From: Aedes albopictus
Lineage: Eukaryota; Arthropoda; Insecta; Diptera; Culicidae
DNA: 64,000 nt
NCBI RefSeq assembly: GCF_035046485.1
Contig: NC_085136.1
Location: 322,924,175 to 322,988,174, forward strand
Reading direction: 5' to 3'
The notes beneath the pieces are model-generated. The model did not search any database. It saw nothing but the letters and a program-made list of their open reading frames with translations, and was not told where the DNA came from. The position numbers were made by a program, and so were the translations under genes. Shown here piece by piece: positions 22,413-33,813 of the stretch. Numbering within the stretch: the stretch's first letter is position 1; the number at the start of each line of letters is the position of its first letter.

Positions 22413-24229
22413 TGTGTGGTGTAGTAGAGAAGTAATTTATAGAGGGATGCGGTTTGTTCAAAAGCTTCTGTTTACCTTCATTTGTTCGTTTTAGCTGAAT
22501 CTCTTGTTATTGCTTCAGAGCACGATGGGTGAATTAGGCCACATTCCAAGTATTGTGCGCACTAATGATAATTATGTGTTATCCTTATTGTAATCTTGAG
22601 CAAATAAATGTATGAATACCTTATTATATTATTCTAGGGATGATCTAGTTAACATTTTTCTATCCTAGGACACCACGTATGTGGGCAACCCCAATCCCAC
22701 CTAATGCATCTGACAGGAGCCAACATCTTTCGTGTATCCACAATAGAATGTTTTGTAGTTACGCAAATGTTTACATACAAGATGCTGGATTCTCAAAAAT
22801 GGTGGCCTCGCACCCTGGTGTAGAACACCCTAGTGTATAGATATATCGCCATCTCTCGCCGTCATTAAATCTGTTGCTGTCACCTCGTTCCGATGCATTT
22901 TTGTGGAATGTTCAACCCGACAGTTCTCCTTCTGGAGCAGAGGTGTGACAAAAAATCCTGTACATGAAAACCAGAACTTTTTCTTCGTCGGGATCTGACA
23001 GAAGCCACAGAGAAAGGACATAAACTACAAATTATAACAATGTATCATTCCATACTCATGAAGAAGTAAATGAGTGTCAATGTCATACTAACATTCCTTC
23101 CCTACTTCAAATTTTTGGGGAACCTCCATAAATGTGACAACCCATACAAAAACTTAGCGTCCCAACTTGAACGTCCATTCTCTGTGATCCAAAACTCCAG
23201 ATCAAAAGTTTCAGCCACACACCACGACTGTTCGCAGATTTCCGATTTTAGATTTTTTCCTACCACCACCATCATCATCGTCATCGTGAACAAGTTTTGC
23301 GGGTGTGCAAGTTGCAGCAAGTCCTTCCTCGTATTCCGTCCGAACCCCCGCAGAAAATACGTCATTATGTAAACTTACTCGCAAATTCATCTTTCGACCT
23401 TCGTTGCACTTCCGCAGTAAATCGTCCTGCCACCACGCCCGTCGCTCCACCCGTTGCATATCCAGGAGGATCTGGAAGACTTTCGGTTTTTCGGCCGTCA
23501 TCGTCACCATCATCGCTGTTTCCTGCCACCCAAGTCGAAGTCGAAGTTGTCGTCGTCGTCGTCGTCGCCATCGTCATTGTAGTTTTCATCGTTAAGCTCA
23601 ACCGATTCTACACCCTGCCTCACAGTAGTGTGTAAGTTTGCATGAGGGGGAAAAAGTTTTTAAATTGAGAGACACTTTTACATATGCGACGTGTGGTTGT
23701 GAATGTGTAGGGTGTCGGTTCCCATACGGATGCACGGAAAAGAACTCGTAAAGCCACAAACCGAGCCTCCAGCTCTTCTAGGCAGCCAACTCTGCCCAGA
23801 GTTCCAAAGTGTAAGCTTGTTAAAATGGTGTTGCCTTCGTCGGTTAACTCCGAGCAGTGAAAGTTTTAGCTATTGTTGCTATGAGAGTGATACGGGTTCC
23901 GTTGCCATCGTCGTCGTCGTCGTCGTCGGGAACGGGCCAAAGGATTTGTAAATATGTGTGTGAGCATAATGGAGGAGTAATTTTGTGCTAATCGCTTTTC
24001 TTGTGAGTGCTGGTCCTGTATAGTTGGGAGGAAACTTTAAGATTTTATTGTTGATTTTTTGAATAGGTAACGTCTTGCGTTTGCGTATGTAGTAAAATTG
24101 CTTAGAGAACTTGTTGAACTTTTAAACTGGTTTTTCGAAGAGCTTCCGCCATTTTTTCCAGATCAACAGTCTCTAAATACGTATTGCTTATACATATCAA
24201 CCGGTGCAATTTAGATAACCATGGCTAAC
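22413..24229. other. Unassigned DNA with CGT/CAT microsatellites
   Basis: No recognisable protein. Trinucleotide runs of the CGT/CAT type occur at about 23262-23290, 23540-23585 and 23905-23929. They generate low-complexity ORFs (poly-Ser/Asp/Val), which I do not call genes. Confidence 0.5.
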
Positions 24230-25065
24230 TTTTCTGAGCCAATCCTGATGAGTTCAACTGCAACACTATCCTTACCAGCTGGTTTTAAGCTGATTTATTG
24301 CATCCTAAACATCCCTCAGCGCTGGAGCTGGATCATTTCCATCCTCTGCTGCACTGGCGTAGTCGGACCCTCCGTTATCGTGTTCTCACATGCCTACGTT
24401 CTCCACACCATTCAGGTGCTCATCGAAGTGCTGCTTCCTCCTTTCGATCACCTCACGTCTGCCTGTCAGGTCTCTTATCCATCCTCCGGCTCGTGACACA
24501 GAGCAGTTAAGGGATGCGTTGAACTTCCGCGTTTCTTGGGAACGGCACACCAGTCCCATTTCTTCGCACTGCACTTCTTCCAGGTGACGGTTTTTCTCCC
24601 GGAAGAGGGGTCTCCTGTTTTCGCTTTTGCTTGTAACATTCCACGTTTTACCGGGATCCCTGCTGCAGCATTACCGCGCGCGCTGCGTTCATCTCCTCCA
24701 AAATTGCTCTGCACTGCCAGTCAAACCATTCATTCCGTCGACACCTCCATGCATCCGATGGTGCAGTCGGCTGCGTCGTTGAAGCCTGCTATTACTGTAC
24801 TTCAGCAGTCCTCTACAGGAGCCACATCGAGCTCACCCTCGTCTGACAACGCTGCTTCAAGATTCTCTGCGTATGCTGAGGCGACATTTGCTTCAGTAGC
24901 TCTAGGTTGTAACGTGGCGGTCGCCGGTACCGTACATTGTTGATGACGGAGAGTTTTGGGTGCAGTTTGACCATCACCAGTGGTAGGAGTCGATGTCGAT
25001 GCCGAGCCTGCGGTCCTTCAGTATATTCACGAATATGCAGGTGCTCCCAATGAAGTTAAGGTGAC
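24230..25065 (-). pseudogene. RTE-like fragment, minus strand (endonuclease to RT start)
   Basis: Minus-strand frames from 25065 give a LNFIGSTC start, then a deletion joining to VKLHPKLSVINNVRYRRPPR (about 24975-24915), RNEWFDWQCRAILEEMNAAR, NRHLEEVQCEEMGLVCRS, REVIERRKQHFDEHLNGVEN and TSW before it fades. This is the same family as 13490-16745 with most of the endonuclease deleted. The matching 5' UTR piece lies at 30930-31200 on the same strand, which suggests one copy was split by later insertions. Confidence 0.8.
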
Positions 25066-26131
25066 TCCCTGTTTCACTCCTATTTCAGCTCTTCTTTTTC
25101 GATTCTTATTTCGAACAATCATCTAGCGCAACAGTAGTGGTGTTGCCTTTTTACATTTGTTCTATAAACAAACAAACAAAAATACCACCTCTTTGTCTCG
25201 CTTCTGGCAATGTAAACATTTCAAGATTGTTCATCATTTAAAAGCAATTCATGCAGTAGACTTCTCTGTTTTGCTAAATAACAATGAAACATGTCTCAAT
25301 ATTACGAAAAACACCGAATTTTATGTGTAATAAGCTAAAAATGATCGAATACTCTTATTATGCTCCTCCGCTGTTGATGTTTGCAAGCAGCAGCAGTGTT
25401 GGCGGACAGTGCGGAGGAGATTTCACAAATAAAAATTATTTGCTTTTATTACTATCATATGTGCTTCAAAGTACAACAATAATCATTCGAAGAATAGTTT
25501 TTCGATTTTACGACGTATAATCGATAAATTTGAATTGACTATTTCAATGATTTTGATTGATTTTATTGATGAATTGGCCCGCAAGATCGACATCACTGCG
25601 TTCAATGATCGATGATTGTGCGCCAGACGGCACCGTCGCGTCGCGCTGCTGCCGTCGTCGTTGTACTGTGGTGGGTGGTAAACATTGCCATCGAACTCTT
25701 GGTGCGGTTGAGACAAATTTGTATAATTTTCAAGTTTGAGTGAAAATATTTCTTTGTGGCATAGATAGTTCGAAAGAGAGTTTTAATTGGAATAGTGTGT
25801 TCTATATTTCTTTTCCAAAAATTTTGCGTGTGAAGTGGAGAATTTTAGAGAAAAGGTAATCGTCGATTTTCTTACGTAAGTGTATTAGTGCAATACTGTG
25901 TAAAGTTGAATTTGGATGATGATTCTGAAGAAGCCATTTTGTGATGACACAAGAAAAGGCCTTAAGAGATAGGTAGTTCCACGTACAGAGTTTCCAATAG
26001 CAAGACCTTTTTGTTATTTAAGGTCTTTGCGTTGGCCTCTGTTCCCGAGCAGAAGAAAATAACAAGTGAATAACATATCAAGGTATTTATCTTAAATACT
26101 ACCATACCTTGATATGCCCTTCATTAGGTGG
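25066..26131. other. Unassigned DNA with a 13-bp hairpin
   Basis: No gene recognised. CATATCAAGGTAT (26076-26088) and ATACCTTGATATG (26103-26115) form a perfect hairpin immediately outside the pogo-like element. TTCCCGAGCAG near 26048 may pair with GCTCGGGTT near 30924 as the ends of an older element into which the pogo-like transposon jumped. Confidence 0.45.
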
Positions 26132-26150
26132 TAGGGTAGATGTATTATAA

Positions 26151-26626
26151 ATCGCCACTGTGTTATATTTCGCCACCCTAGTGAAACTTTCAGCATTTCT
26201 GAGCATATAAGTTGGTTTGTGGCTCAGACTTTTGGATAATTCGACACATATTGGTGCCCGGCAGTTGTGTTTGCACCGGTTTTGAATAAAATTCGTTGCT
26301 TTAATCAATTAATTATGTATCCTCAAACCGAGCCTAAGTACCACCTAATTTTTCAACTCATTGAAAAACAAGCACATATGGATATTGTCGGAAAATCACT
26401 TAATCCAACGATTTGCATATTCAGATCATTCACCGCATCTCTAAAATAGTCCACTCTTGATGATTCCAGCAATTATGTATGGATAAATGACTACTTTTGT
26501 ATGATTTTTGACTAATTTAAAGGTGGCGATATATAACCCACTAAATTCATCGATTTCAATTATCGCCAGTGGCGAAATCCCTTTGTGCATTTTCAAATCC
26601 CAAATGGTGCTAATCTTCGCCACCCC
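26151..26626. promoter_or_regulatory. Left subterminal repeats of the pogo-like element
   Basis: Copies of GTGGCGA(A/T)A or its complement lie near 26151, 26168, 26523, 26562, 26570 and 26615, in both orientations and just upstream of the transposase start. Such repeats are known to bind transposase in related elements. That role here is inferred. Confidence 0.65.
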
Positions 26627-26700
26627 TAACCAAGCTGTCAAAATTTGTAAACAAAAACTACTAGAGTTGCGTTTTGTGTTGCACCATAACGCTGGAGAAA

Positions 26701-29700
26701 ATGGTAATACTTTTTGAAATTATTATGAAAAACTCGTTAATTTAACGTTTATTTTATACCCAACAGGCACAGAGACCAAAGGAATACGGAAGGACATATT
26801 CCGAGACCGAACTAGCTGCTGCATGTGATAAAATACAGCGCAAGGAGATGAGTGCCAAAAAAGCTGCCAGTCACTATGGAATTCCTCGATCAACAATCCG
26901 ATCCAGACTTGTGCTTCTGAAGAAGCGCCAAACCGTGTTCCGTCCAGGACCAACAACAGTTTTGACGCAGGACGAAGAGACGGAATTGGAAGAATGGGTG
27001 TACGACATGCAGAGTCGAGGGTTTCCCGTTACCAAGGAGATGCTGCTGAGTAATGTGAGAGATTTTTTGGATGCGAACCCCAGAGAACACAAATTTCCTC
27101 GAAATATGCCAGGTAAAACGTTCAATTTTTGTCTTTCCAGTGCTGTTAGTATTTCAAGATCTTTCCATTTTCATCAAGGCCGAACATGGTTGAAACTGTT
27201 CTTAAAACGACATCCGAAGATATCGTTGCGGACCCCGGAGTTCGTTACGAAGGCCAGTGCGACTGTCTCTCTTTCGGATATACACTCCTGATACGATAAA
27301 ATAGAACTATTCCTGGCCAAGAAAGGGTTCATGGAAATTCTTCGAGATCCGCGACGCATAATAAATGGAGATGAGACTTCATTTCATTTGAACCCAAAAA
27401 ATAAAACCGTCTTCGCTTTGCGTGGAAGCCGCAACGTCTACGATGTCGAGAGAACTTCTAGTAAGCTCAACATAACAACCATGTTTTCGTTTTTCGCTAC
27501 CGGAGAAGCCATCCCTCCAACCATCATCTACCCGTATAAAACAATCCCAAAAGCTGTGGCTGATTCAGTTCCTTCAATGTGGGGAGTGGCAAAATCTGAT
27601 ACCGGATGGATGACCACCCCTGTCTTCCGTGATTAAGGACTGTTCAATTTATAAAACGGACAACTTGCTTTTGCGATATCTTTTTTATTTTTCAATAAAA
27701 TCATTTCCAGTTTTTTGCATAACTTTCTATAGCTATTCTCAAATGTAGGAAAAATATAACATTAAGCAAAATGTTCTTTATTGTGTAACTGAAGCGGTTT
27801 TTGTAAAACATCAATAAAAACCCATTTCTCAAAATTCGACATAACTTTCCAGATACTTAACATGCTCATTTTCATGAAGTTTTTAATGTATAGGAATCTT
27901 ATACTATTCTACTAAAGGTAAAGCTTAATAGTTGGTTAGTAATAATGCACCAAGCAGTCTCCAGCTTGATATAGTGAGTTGACTTGTTTTCATGGAAATT
28001 ATTAAAACATATTTATTCAAGTCCTGTGTTGCAATAGCTTAACGGATTCGGCTAAAAATTTGTCCAGAGTAGTAGAATATTGCTTTCTGAATGATACAGA
28101 AGAAAAATTTACTTTTAATTGCATTCTTCATCAAAAATTTAATCCATAAAAATGGTCAAAGGAAAAAATTGTATAATTTTTGCTTCATTGATGCAGAATT
28201 CCCGACTTTAGCGAAACTTGTTATTATTTATTCTCAACAAAGTTGGTCCTATGTTATTGTACACCTTATTTAATAGTAATCGGATGTAAAGTTTTTTATT
28301 TTCACAATCATTGTTATGCAAAATTTGCATTAGGTGGCATTGTTATTTGGAACAACCTTCAAGGAACGAAACTGTTTGGATTACTGTACCTGTAATGACG
28401 CACAGTAACCAAACCAGAAATGCTTTTAATAAGCAGTTTTCTGCATTCAAAACCACATTATTCCTACTTTCGACTGGATGCATACAAAAAATGTTTATTT
28501 AATATTTTCATGCCCGTTTTGCTTTACAATTGAATTTTATTCAAAAAATCGAATGTCACTTGATACTTTAATATCTCAACAACTAATTTTCCAATTGAGT
28601 TTAAATTTCGCCAGAATGTTTATTACTCATGCTGCTGCAGCATGGCACACACTTTTCTGATATTCAAAACGATATACCACATGTGAACAGTAATGTTTTA
28701 CATATTTTCAATTTTCAGCAATCGAAAAAGTCACCTCATTTAGCAGCTGGCCGATTTTCTATAAAATAAAACTATTTTTATTCTATTCAAAAATTATTAC
28801 TACAATGAATGATGATGTACTGAACAACGAAGCAAGGGTGGTTAAATTTGAACTACGCGTTTTGTTTTTATAGCCTTGTAAAGTTGTCCGTTTTATAAAT
28901 TGAACAGTCCTTATATCAGAAACGTTCTGGATCCCTATCTAGTGGCCAAGAAGGTGAAAAAGCCTGTCATTTTTATTATTGACGGTAACAGTAGCCATAT
29001 CAACGTTGAAACATCAAAGTTATGCCGACAGCTTGGGATTGTTGTGATCGCATTGTACCCTAACGTTACAAGGATAATGCAACCAGCAGATGTTTCTGTC
29101 TTCAAGCCAATGAAAAACGCATGGCCGAAAGCTGTGCAGAGATTTCGCGAAAAGAACCCTGAAGGCTGCGTGAACGCGCACAATTTTGCTACAGTGTTGC
29201 AAGATTGCCTACGTAATTCGGTAACCGTAAAAACCATAAAAAACGGCTTCCGAGCATCTGGACTTTACCCATGGGATCGGAATGCCATTGATCCATCTAA
29301 GTGCTTGGGAAAGTCTACCGTTCGCGAGGATCCTGAAGAACCGTTATTCGAGCGTGGTGATGTTGAACCGACTCTGGAATCCGCTGAAACCTCTGCACAA
29401 CTCATAAATGCAAAGAGGACACTCGAAGAATGCGCGGCAGCTATTGGTGAGACAAGAGTGAAAAAGTACATGTCACAGTTCGTTTGTCTGCATAATGAGG
29501 ATGATGCAGCGTTGTTCAAAATATTTTCAACGTTGGAACAAAACTACCCAGATGTATTCAAAATCACGGAGGATAACGTACCCGAAAATGATCCGGTGTG
29601 TGATTTTGTTTATGCTGATATTAGCAATAAAACGCCAGTTGGTAATGGAGTAGCTGATCAGTTCGAATCCATCCTAGAAGAACTGTCGAAGACGGTTACT

Positions 29701-30102
29701 GATGCTGCGAATCCTGGCCCTTCCAGAACCTCAGGTATGAAAGGAGCAGCTGACGGATTACAGGCTACCCCGGAAGAACCGGCGACGATGGTTCCTGAAA
29801 CTGCGAAGCCTAGCCCATCCAGAACCCCATTGAAGGATTTCCTGAATACACCACCAACGCCAAAACGGATAGCTAAACGAGAATACAAATCCAAACGCTA
29901 TCACGTGCTGACTTCGGATGAGTTCATACAGGAATTTGAGCAGAAGGAAGAAGATAAAAGGCGCGCCGAGGAAGAAAAAGAGAATCGTAAGGTTATCCGA
30001 ATGCAACGGAAAGTAGAAGCAGAAGCGAAAAAGAACAAGAAACAAGAAGAGAAGAAGTTGAAGCAAAATATGAAGGATAAAGCTCGCAAGAAGAAGGCTT
30101 AG
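26701..30102 (+). pseudogene. Pogo/Tigger-like transposase (HTH_psq + CENP-B-type HTH + DDE_1)
   Basis: This enzyme cuts and pastes the element by its terminal repeats. The predicted gene has an ATG at the very end of exon 1 (26701-26703), a 63-bp intron (26704-26766, GT-AG), exon 2 (26767-27112), a 66-bp intron (27113-27178) and exon 3 to the TAG at 30100-30102. Joined, and without the nested insertion, this is 1995 nt. The N-terminus is a Psq-type HTH (KKAASHYGIPRSTIRSRL), followed by a CENP-B-type HTH. The DDE_1 domain shows INGDETSF (first Asp), FIIDGNSSH (second) and RIMQPADVSVFKP (third). The C-terminus is a Lys/Glu-rich coiled coil. It is broken by a TGA (27289-27291) where a Trp is likely and by an insertion between the first and second catalytic Asp. 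Confidence 0.9.
27636..28911. mobile_element. 1276-bp TA-flanked element inside the transposase
   Basis: The ends AGGACTGTTCAATTTATAAA and its complement are identical over about 30 bp and are flanked by TA (27634-27635 and 28912-28913). Its size is close to a mariner, but the interior is AT-rich with only short ORFs and no DDE/D motif, so it is non-autonomous. Removing it with one TA restores codon phase across the junction. Confidence 0.85.
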
Positions 30103-30290
30103 ATAGCATCGATGTGAGCTCATGTTTATTATCCCGTATTTGATATATTTTCATTCATAGGTTATCATGAATTGTTATAACAGAGTAATAAATAAACGTT
30201 GAAATCGATTCTGGACTATTATTTCATTATTTATTCCCTTTTTTGTACAAGTTTAATGTATGTTTGCTATTGTTTAAATATATTGATTTG

Positions 30291-30534
30291 GGGTGGCGAA
30301 AATTGACTCTTAGGAGTGGCGAAAATTAAAAACAAGTGGCGATAATTAAAACAAATACGCACTTTAAAATAAACATGATTTTTATCGAATATTTAAAATT
30401 ATATATTGAAACTCAAAGGAATACGCATAAAAAAGGCTTACTTTGTATAATGTATTGATTTTTTTCGAAGTTTTCACAAAATCCTTCATGTTATAATCAA
30501 ATATCGGCAAATATTAGTTTGGGGTGGCGAAATA
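30291..30534. promoter_or_regulatory. Right subterminal repeats of the pogo-like element
   Basis: GGGTGGCGAA (30291), AGTGGCGAAAA (30315), AGTGGCGATAA (30335) and GGGGTGGCGAAATA (30521) lie between the transposase stop and the right terminus, all in the same orientation. Confidence 0.65.
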
Positions 30535-30929
30535 TAGTACTTCTACCCTAATAAGAGGCAAAATAACAAAAACGAATACCAAAATTTTGTATAAATGACA
30601 CCTAGGAAATAACAAGTCTTGCTATTTCAATAATGAATGCATACCTAAAATTTCAAGTGCTGTATCTGTAATTCAAAACTTATTGAATAACAAACTAATA
30701 ACACTTTTTGTTATTAAATGTTTCATTTGTTCGATGACTTCATAATGTAATAGCAAATCTTGTTCTTCGGTTATTTTCACTGATAAACCAACAAATACTA
30801 CATCAATACCAAACTCTGCCCAAATATCTCCAACTGTTATTGTGATGTTCTCATTACATTTCGTAGAATACCGCAGCAATAACAATTTTAGGTATTAGAG
30901 CACATGTTGCTCTTCGCATGGTATTTGCT

Positions 30930-31200
30930 CGGGTTCGTATTATTCTGTTGCTGATTTTCCATTGCGATTATTTATTTACGGCTGGCTTCCATCCTCTACT
31001 TTCCGGAGAAGCATAGTGCACAGTTCAGCTTAGAGTTCTTCCCTGGTTCCTAACATGAGGAGCAGCCGCTGTTGTGAGCCACTCCTTCTGGAGAACAGAC
31101 GCAGCAGAAGCAAACTCTCCTCCTTCCCTATTAGCGAACGCTTAGCGATATCCCTAAGATTCTCTCACAGCCCTCACAAATCTACAGGAGCAAATGGGGC
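30930..31200 (-). pseudogene. RTE-like 5' UTR fragment
   Basis: In reverse complement, 31085-30932 matches the 5' part of the 13490-16745 copy: GTGGCTCACAACAGCG, CCATGTTAGG-like, AACTGTGCACTATG, GCCAGCCGTAAA and AATCAGCAACAGAATAATAC. The match breaks next to GCTCGGGTT, the possible end of the inserted unit that contains the pogo-like transposon. Confidence 0.75.
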
Positions 31201-32229
31201 TTTGTCCTATTTTTCTCCAGAGGGATTTGGGTTTTTCAAACATGTTTTGAACTCTTGTAGTTTTATATTGGGTATTTTCATGGCGTGAAATTACTCTGTA
31301 GTTTTATCCAGAAAGGGTGCGTGCGTTGTATAAAGAAGGAATAAGTTCCAGATTTATCTGGTTACCTCGTTCTTTCTGAAATGCTTGAAACGCATAGTCG
31401 ATTATCACATCTGTGATGTTCGTCTGGCTAACATGCCTGTTCATGTGAACTCACATGCCTCCCAATTTGGGATGTCCACAGTGACTTTTTCACACAAAGT
31501 TGTATACGTTTTCAAGAAAGCACTCGCTCAAACATAGTTTTTGCTTGGGTGATTTCTTGGATATTGAGGATGCTTTCGATGACGTGCCTTTCTATGTCAT
31601 ATTAAAAGTTGCATGACGTCACAAGCTACCTCCAATGAGCTATAGGCTCTGTTTACGCTCATGCGTTTTACAGTGTCCTTTTCAGGGCACTGATTAACCC
31701 CGTTGTGGTATGGGCTATGAGCTCTCGTTGCGCTTATGCGTTCATTCCCTCTTCTAGGGCACCCCTTCCTATTTCATCACCTTTCCTTTTCCCAATTCCC
31801 ATCCCTTGTCCCATTCTCCCTCAGGTAAATGATGAAATAGGCTTATATGTATGGCGATGGCACAAATGTCCCAAATGGAGGATAACGTGCCTCTGGAGCC
31901 GGCCTTCTGATACCTGATATCCAGCCCCTACCGTGTCATTACCTTAGTTTATCTACGTTTTTCTCCAGATATTGCAAAACGGATCCCTTGAGAAATGTTT
32001 CCACAGATTCCTACAAGACACTTAAACCACAGACAAACAGAAGCTACACTCTACACACTTTCCATCGTTTGCAAATCTCTCGCTCATGGCGCTCGCATCG
32101 TTTTTGCTCCTGTTTGACGTTTGCTCACTACCGTAATCTACTCAGTGGGTTTGCGAAACACAGCGTAAATAGCATTGGGCAATTATACTTTTGAGACGAT
32201 GATTTTAATCGTACTTTGTTCCATCTGAT
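31201..32229. other. Unassigned, probably dispersed-repeat DNA
   Basis: No coding motif found. The 31690-31940 stretch (GGGCACCCCTTCCTATTTCA and onward) looks like the 3' UTR of a non-LTR element, but I cannot assign it. ORFs of about 70 residues are not convincing. Confidence 0.4.
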
Positions 32230-33550
32230 ACGTATGTTGTCAGTACTTAAACAGAATCCTTCAGAAATGACAAAAAATATTTCTCCCTGAATTCTGTCAA
32301 AAAATTCTATTTATTTTTTTCTAGGAACTTTGTTAAAGATTTCTAATGGGCTTTTTTCAGACTTTCACTCAAGAATATTTTTTGAAATTCCATATGGGAT
32401 TATTTCAGGAATTGTCATATTTATTTCCACCTCCAAAGGTTACTACAATAATTTCAGGTTTACTAAGAAATTGCTTCAGGGATTCTTTCAGAAATTCCGT
32501 CACTGATTTTTTCTGAATTTTCTTCCTAAACCTCTTTAATATGTTAAGCATTTTTACATGAATTAAGTCAAGGTTTTTTTTCTGTAATTATACCAAGAAT
32601 TCCGTCAGGAAGCCCTTCAAGAATTATTTGAAAAAATCCATCCAACAGTTTCAAGAATTTCTTGAGAAATTGTGTCATATATTGCTCCAAAAATGCCTTT
32701 TCGAAATTACACCTGTGATTACGCCAGAAATATCTTGCGTGATTTCTCCACTTTTTATTTCAAATTTGTTTTCATTTTTTTCCAAGAAGTTTTGCAAGAG
32801 TTTCTGACGAAATCCCTAAAAAAAAGGTTGCTGGGGAACGCTTGCAGAAACTGCAGGCAAAGGGGCTGTTCATAAACCACGTAGACCAAAATTTGGCAAC
32901 CTCAGACCCCCCCCTCCCCCCTCATAGACTTTTGTCCATACAAAAATTTTGAAATTTGTATGGAGCGTAGACTTTGGCTAGACCCCCCCTCCCCCCAAAA
33001 AGTCTACGTGGTTTATGAACGGTCCCAAAGGTACTGAAGGATGTTCCGAAGAAATACCTGGAAGAATTAATGTAGAGACATCTGAAGGAGTTCTAAGAAT
33101 ATTTTTTTGACACAGTTTCATAATAAGTAGTGAAAAATCTCTAAAGTTATTCTCAAAATAATTCGTATCCTGGATGATTCATGAATATATTTCTGGAGGA
33201 AATTACTAAAGGAATCCCAAGTGAAATTTCTGACATAATCTTGTAGGAATCATAGGAGGAATTTTCGAAGTTATCCGTAGACAAGATTCTGGATTTGATA
33301 TATGGCGGTGGCAGGATGTACTCGAATAGGGCTACAGAGTACTAAGTAATTTTCGAATTGTTGAAAATATTTACATCACATAATCAAAGGCTAAATAGAT
33401 GACGAAAATTTGCAAAACTGTTTGTGCTGGTTCGTCACGAAAGGGATATTAGGGATAGTTTCAGGAATACCATCAAGGGTTTTCAAAATTCTTCAGGAAT
33501 ATCAATGAAAAAATCTCTCAAGAACCCCGTGGAAAATTCTTCCTTGACAA
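32230..33550. repeat. Degenerate 24-bp array with an internal orientation flip
   Basis: Units resembling TTCAGGAATT/CTTCAAGAATT run to about 32860. After a MITE at 32862-33026 the units read in the opposite sense (GAAATNCCTGGAAGAATT). Periodicity is weak. Confidence 0.6.
32862..33026. mobile_element. Palindromic MITE (GGGGCTGTTCATAAACC family)
   Basis: The left end GTTCATAAACCACGTAGAC and right end GTCTACGTGGTTTATGAAC are exact complements. The interior has two C-rich blocks (GACCCCCCCCTCCCCCC-like). The flanks allow a 4-bp duplication CAAA if the right end is taken one base short. Relatives lie at 35779-35938 and 48392-49553. Confidence 0.75.
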
Positions 33551-33560
33551 AACCCTTCGT

Positions 33561-33793
33561 GTCGGGGCCCGTGGCGTAGTTGGTCACACGTTCGCTTAAT
33601 ATGCGGATGGCCATGGGTTTGATTCCCAGCCCCGGGACTTGCAGTTGCTCTTCCCCCGAGAGTGGCTGACACTGACCCTCTTCTGAGCCCCATGGCTCAA
33701 ACGAACTCGGATACCTGGACATCGGCGAACTGCAACTCATAATGGACCCCCAATCGGACTGGAAAGGAACAAAGGCCATCCATCATCATCCTT
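33561..33793 (+). mobile_element. tRNA-derived SINE with (CAT)n tail
   Basis: The 5' part has an A box (GTGGCGTAGTTGGTCAC) and a B box (GGGTTTGATTCCC), with GGGGC/GCCCC-type pairing at the ends of the tRNA-like head. It is followed by a unique body and a 3' CCATCCATCATCATCC tail. The flanks CCTTCGTG and CCTTGTG suggest an imperfect target duplication. It is not Feilai; I cannot name the family. Confidence 0.75.
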
Positions 33794-33813
33794 GTGCTCA
33801 TAATTCTACCATA

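Larger units (their letters stand above)
26134..30548 (+). mobile_element. Pogo/Tigger-like DNA transposon (nearly complete)
   Basis: The termini are GGGTAGATGTATTATA on the left and, reversed, GGGTAGAAGTACTATA on the right, flanked by TA at 26132-26133 and 30549-30550. Without the nested 1.28-kb insertion it is about 3.1 kb. It encodes a single spliced transposase on the plus strand, with AATAAA after the stop (about 30188). The motif GTGGCGAAA or GTGGCGATA recurs near both ends (about six on the left to 26626, four on the right from 30291), as expected for transposase-binding subterminal repeats. Confidence 0.9.

Noticed and set aside
23297..23635. 112-residue ORF and overlapping ORFs
   Set aside because: Composed of CGT/CAT trinucleotide repeats; no domain.
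27636..28911. Mariner transposase gene expected from length and TA ends
   Set aside because: No DDE/D motif or ORF above about 63 residues.
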